Assembly: GCF_000426705.1 (NCBI RefSeq) | Contig: NZ_KE384554.1 | Span: 166,815-230,814 of the forward strand | DNA: 64,000 bases | From: Spirochaeta cellobiosiphila DSM 17781 | Lineage (GTDB): Bacteria; Spirochaetota; Spirochaetia; DSM-17781 | Reading direction: 5' to 3' | In this document: positions 61,515 to 64,000 of the stretch, in pieces | Position numbering within the stretch: the stretch's first letter is position 1 | How the letters are laid out: each line of letters begins with the position of its first letter | Position numbers and translations under genes: made by a program | The notes under the pieces: generated by a model | Seen by the model: only the letters and a program-made list of their open reading frames with translations | What the model was told of the DNA's origin: nothing | Databases searched by the model: none

Positions 61515-63071
61515 ATGGTAACTCTCGTTGTTGATGATCAAATTAGTGTAGTGAGTGGAATATTCTGTGGAGTGAATTGGTCCAGAATTGGGATCCACAA
61601 AGTCTACAAGGCCTTAAATGCTCTTGAAGCCAGGGCTATTATATGTAAAACAAAAATTGATATTCTTCTCTGTGATATCGAGATGCCCAAAGAATCAGGA
61701 TTGGATCTATACAGATGGATTCTTGAGCAACACTTAGATATTACTTGCATTCTTCTAACAGCCCATGCTGATTTTTTATATGCTCAAAAGGCTTTAAAGT
61801 TGAATGTATTCGATTATCTCCTACAACCAGCTCCTTATGAAGAAATCGAAGAAGTCCTATCAAGGGCTGTAAAAAGAAGAATCTCTTCAGAACAGGCAAA
61901 TTTCATTAAGAACTATGGTCAAATGATATATAATGATAAAGACAAATTGATAGATGCTCTATTCCAAAACTTTTTAGCAAACACGATGACAAGTTCTATT
62001 GATATTCTAGAAGACCTTCATAAATTAGGATATGAACTCAAGAAAGATTTGTCCCTATATACAGGCCTAATAACCCATTTCCTCAAAGAACCTGTCCTTA
62101 ATAATATAAAAGAAAAAATTCGGTCTGTATGGGAAGGATTTGATCTTATTTCCATATTCTTTTCAAATTCTCCTGATGAATTATTCTTTATCTTTTATTC
62201 AAAAGGAACTGATTCAATAGATTCAAAAAGTCTCTCTCACATTATTCATTGTATATATGACCTTTTGAAAGAAATAAGTAATGACATTTCAGTCTATTGG
62301 AATGGCCCATTTAACTTTGACTCATTCCATTCTGCAATAGATGTATTGAAAACTCTTAAAGCAAATAATATTGCTAATCTTAAGGGTATATTTGAAAAAG
62401 ATACCTTACAAAAAGCTGCTCCTCTTCCTCCCTTTGAGCCCAATTGGCTATACTGGAATCAGGCTTTGGAAGAAGGGTATCCCGAAACTATTCTTAATGA
62501 AATTAGAGATTTTCTGGAGAAACTACCCTCCAATGAAGTTGGAGCAATGGCACTAAAGAATTTCCATAATGATTTTATTCAATTTATATCTGTGAATCTT
62601 TCACAACAAGGTAGATCATTAAAAGAAGTATATCCTCAAGACAATATGATTGAAGCCCTTGAAGCTTATCGCTCAATACAGGCAATGATAGATTTTGCGG
62701 AAAATTGCTGTTTATACTTGGCTCACAAAACTAAAGAACCTAATGACAAGAATTGTATAAAGGTTATTGAGGATTATATTCACCGCAATATATCAGAAGA
62801 TATTCGAAGAGATGATATAGCCGAATATGTCGGAAAAAATCCTTCCTATCTATCGAGACTGTTCAAAAGAGAAACAGGAATTAACTTAAAGGAATATATC
62901 ATAAAGGAAAAAATGGAGACAGCTCAAAAACTATTACAATCTACCAGTTTAACTATAAGTATGATTGCCATGAAAGTTGGGTATAGTAATTTTTCCTTAT
63001 TTACACATAACTATAAGAAGATAACCGGGCATCTACCTTCAGAAGAAAACAAGAAAATTGTAGGCCTTTAA
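61515..63071 (+). CDS. YesN-type AraC-family response regulator
   Basis: A 518-residue regulator with an N-terminal receiver (acid pair at D7/D8, phosphorylation D54 in LLCDIEMPKESG) and a C-terminal AraC-type DNA-binding domain (about 415-512; RDDIAEYVGKNPSYLSRLFKRETGINLKEYI, and the second HTH ISMIAMKVGYSNFSLFTHNYKKITGHLPSEE). The middle is a long helical region. Its kinase is the divergent YesM-type protein. Probable targets are the sugar-uptake and beta-glucosidase genes nearby. Start ATG at 61515 lacks a clear ribosome site. Confidence 0.88.
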   Translation: MVTLVVDDQISVVSGIFCGVNWSRIGIHKVYKALNALEARAIICKTKIDILLCDIEMPKESGLDLYRWILEQHLDITCILLTAHADFLYAQKALKLNVFDYLLQPAPYEEIEEVLSRAVKRRISSEQANFIKNYGQMIYNDKDKLIDALFQNFLANTMTSSIDILEDLHKLGYELKKDLSLYTGLITHFLKEPVLNNIKEKIRSVWEGFDLISIFFSNSPDELFFIFYSKGTDSIDSKSLSHIIHCIYDLLKEISNDISVYWNGPFNFDSFHSAIDVLKTLKANNIANLKGIFEKDTLQKAAPLPPFEPNWLYWNQALEEGYPETILNEIRDFLEKLPSNEVGAMALKNFHNDFIQFISVNLSQQGRSLKEVYPQDNMIEALEAYRSIQAMIDFAENCCLYLAHKTKEPNDKNCIKVIEDYIHRNISEDIRRDDIAEYVGKNPSYLSRLFKRETGINLKEYIIKEKMETAQKLLQSTSLTISMIAMKVGYSNFSLFTHNYKKITGHLPSEENKKIVGL

Positions 63072-63314
63072 TTAGGTCTTTTCCTTCTAGCCATAATACG
63101 CTACAAGAAATTGAGAATCAGCTCTAACGCTCACTAAATCTCTGACAGTTCTGTTCTTCGAATTAATTATAGCCTACAAGTGTAGCTTGTCCCTACATTA
63201 ACTCTAAATATTGATATATAAACTATTATAAAAGGATGAGTTTTCCAGCCAACATAATGTGATACAAATATATCACCACTAAAATGGTAAATCCAAGACG
63301 AGAGAAAGAAACAA

Positions 63315-63395
63315 TGGGGAGAGAAGGATTCGAACCTTCGAAGCCGAAGCAACAGATTTACAGTCTGCCCCCTTTGACCGCTCGGGAACCTCCCC
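63315..63395 (-). tRNA. tRNA-Tyr (anticodon GTA)
   Basis: On the minus strand: acceptor GGGGAGG with TCTCCCC, anticodon loop CTGTAAA (GTA), a long variable arm (TGCTTCGGCTTC) and T-loop TTCGAAT. Discriminator A; the CCA end is not encoded. About 81 bases, a normal class II tRNA. Confidence 0.93.
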
Positions 63396-63408
63396 ATGTT
63401 ACTATGAA

Positions 63409-63482
63409 AGCCGACAATCGGATTCGAACCGATGACCCCGAGATTACAAGTCACGTGCTCTGGCCAGCTGAGCTATGTCGGC
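63409..63482 (-). tRNA. tRNA-Thr (anticodon TGT)
   Basis: On the minus strand: acceptor GCCGACA/TGTCGGC, D-stem GCTC/GAGC, anticodon loop CTTGTAA (TGT) and T-arm ATCGG-TTCGAAT-CCGAT. The anticodon stem CGTGA/TCTCG has one U-U mismatch at the third pair. CCA is not encoded. It lies 13 bases upstream of tRNA-Tyr, so both are probably cut from one transcript. Confidence 0.93.
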
Positions 63483-63661
63483 GCATCAAATAACTGACGA
63501 AGCGAACTTTAGCACAACCTTCTAAAGAATGTCCATAGGATTTTGAAAATCATTTTGTTTTTTCTAATTACACCGACGTTACGTGCTATTCTGGAATATG
63601 GAAAACGTCTTCTGATACTTAATTTATTAACTGTTGAGCCTTTTAAAACAAGCTTTGATAA
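63483..63661. other. Intergenic stretch upstream of the tRNA genes
   Basis: AT-rich with a T-run near 63560; it presumably contains the tRNA promoter on the minus strand, but I found no convincing -35/-10 pair. It ends at an in-frame TAA before the ORF remnant. Confidence 0.4.
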
Positions 63662-63943
63662 CAGAATGAAGAGTATTCTTATTTACTCATAACTGGTTCC
63701 ACAGAATGTGCTTATGAAGATTTTGAGATAATCCCCTATTCAGAAGGATGTAATATACAAGTTTATTTTGATGACCTCCAGATGATAATTTACAGAATGG
63801 ATAATAGTAATTACTATACCTCCATAACAGAAACGGAATTCGCAAAAATGATCTACTTTTCCACAAATGGCTACACTTTTACAACAATAATGTATGATTT
63901 TGCAGCCTCAGTGAGCTTTAGAGAATTCCTCAGTGAGCTTTAG
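63662..63943 (+). pseudogene. ORF remnant of a possible small exported protein, no usable start
   Basis: An open frame of about 93 codons (from the stop at 63659 to TAG at 63941) translates into plausible protein (ECAYEDFEIIPYSEG, YFDDLQMIIYRMDNSNYYTS, AKMIYFSTNGYTFTTIMYDF) but has no start before the first Met well inside it. A good-looking start, ATG at 63666 (MKSILIYS), is in a neighbouring frame and stops after eight codons, as if one or two bases had changed. The 3' end runs into a 22-bp tandem repeat that also encodes the last codons. I recognise no family. It may be a broken gene, or the sequence could contain an indel. Confidence 0.4.
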
Positions 63944-64000
63944 AGAATTCCTCAGTGAGCTTTAGAGAATTCCTCAGTGAGCTTTAGAGAATTCCTCAGT
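63907..64000. repeat. 22-bp tandem repeat, 4 copies plus a partial one, cut by the window edge
   Basis: Units start at 63907, 63929, 63951 and 63973, with a fifth beginning at 63995. Each begins CTCAGTGAGC and ends GAATTC, and all full copies look identical. As 22 is not a multiple of 3, each copy shifts the reading frame. There are no spacers, so it is not a CRISPR array. Confidence 0.92.

Noticed and set aside
63167..63493. ORFs over the tRNA genes on both strands
   Set aside because: They are translations of tRNA sequence.
63907..64000. CRISPR array or transposon end
   Set aside because: Identical 22-base units without spacers; no terminal inverted repeats or transposase.

Overview
The window is AT-rich, densely coded bacterial DNA. 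The gene content points to a spirochaete (Spirochaetales-like): a diderm with Lol-type lipoprotein transporters, mcsA/mcsB next to each other, an Rnf-type cluster, many secreted proteins whose leader ends near a Q/SQ, and YesMN/Lpl-type sugar uptake. The lineage is inferred from gene families only. No rRNA gene, insertion sequence, phage module or CRISPR array was seen.

Region 1 (1-10010, minus strand) reads as one long run of twelve tightly packed genes: an orphan Cas2-like protein, prfB with its programmed +1 frameshift, a CheY-like receiver, a PEGA-domain membrane protein, ftsY, a secreted YD-like protein, a LolC/E-LolD-LolC/E lipoprotein transporter, an RlmK-like rRNA methyltransferase, mcsA, and mcsB cut by the window edge. 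Region 2 (10057-17870) holds a secreted protein, a GH57 glucanotransferase/amylase, and an unusual Rnf-like cluster (rnfC, rnfD, an RnfA/E homologue without cysteines, an unknown membrane protein) headed by a DUF212 protein. Region 3 (17967-30283) is housekeeping: RluA-type pseudouridine synthase, a P-loop/Asp23-like fusion, a degenerate MA-like peptidase, pcnB, hisS, an HrpA-type helicase, a cyclic-nucleotide-binding protein, aroB, and a cysteine-rich ArsR regulator divergent from a cysteine desulfurase/thiI pair for tRNA 4-thiouridine.

Region 4 (30273-39326) looks accessory: many short genes in alternating orientation, repeats, two membrane-embedded LuxR-type regulators, a membrane-anchored FAH-family protein, a CPBP protease, a TetR regulator, a leucine-rich-repeat protein and several unknowns. 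It leads into region 5 (39403-48814), a five-gene operon encoding WGR/DUF4132, a MoxR-type AAA+ ATPase, DUF5682, VWA and SWIM zinc-finger proteins, behind a palindromic operator-like site. This matches the little-studied E. coli yehI-L-M-P-Q set and is the best candidate here for a poorly described molecular system.

Region 6 (48861-63071) deals with sugars and the envelope: an aldose epimerase, an MMPL/RND exporter with LolA-like and beta-barrel partners, a GH1 beta-glucosidase with an Lpl-type ABC importer, and a YesM/YesN two-component pair that probably controls it. Region 7 (63315-64000) has tRNA-Tyr and tRNA-Thr genes, an ORF remnant with no usable start, and a 22-bp tandem repeat running off the window edge.
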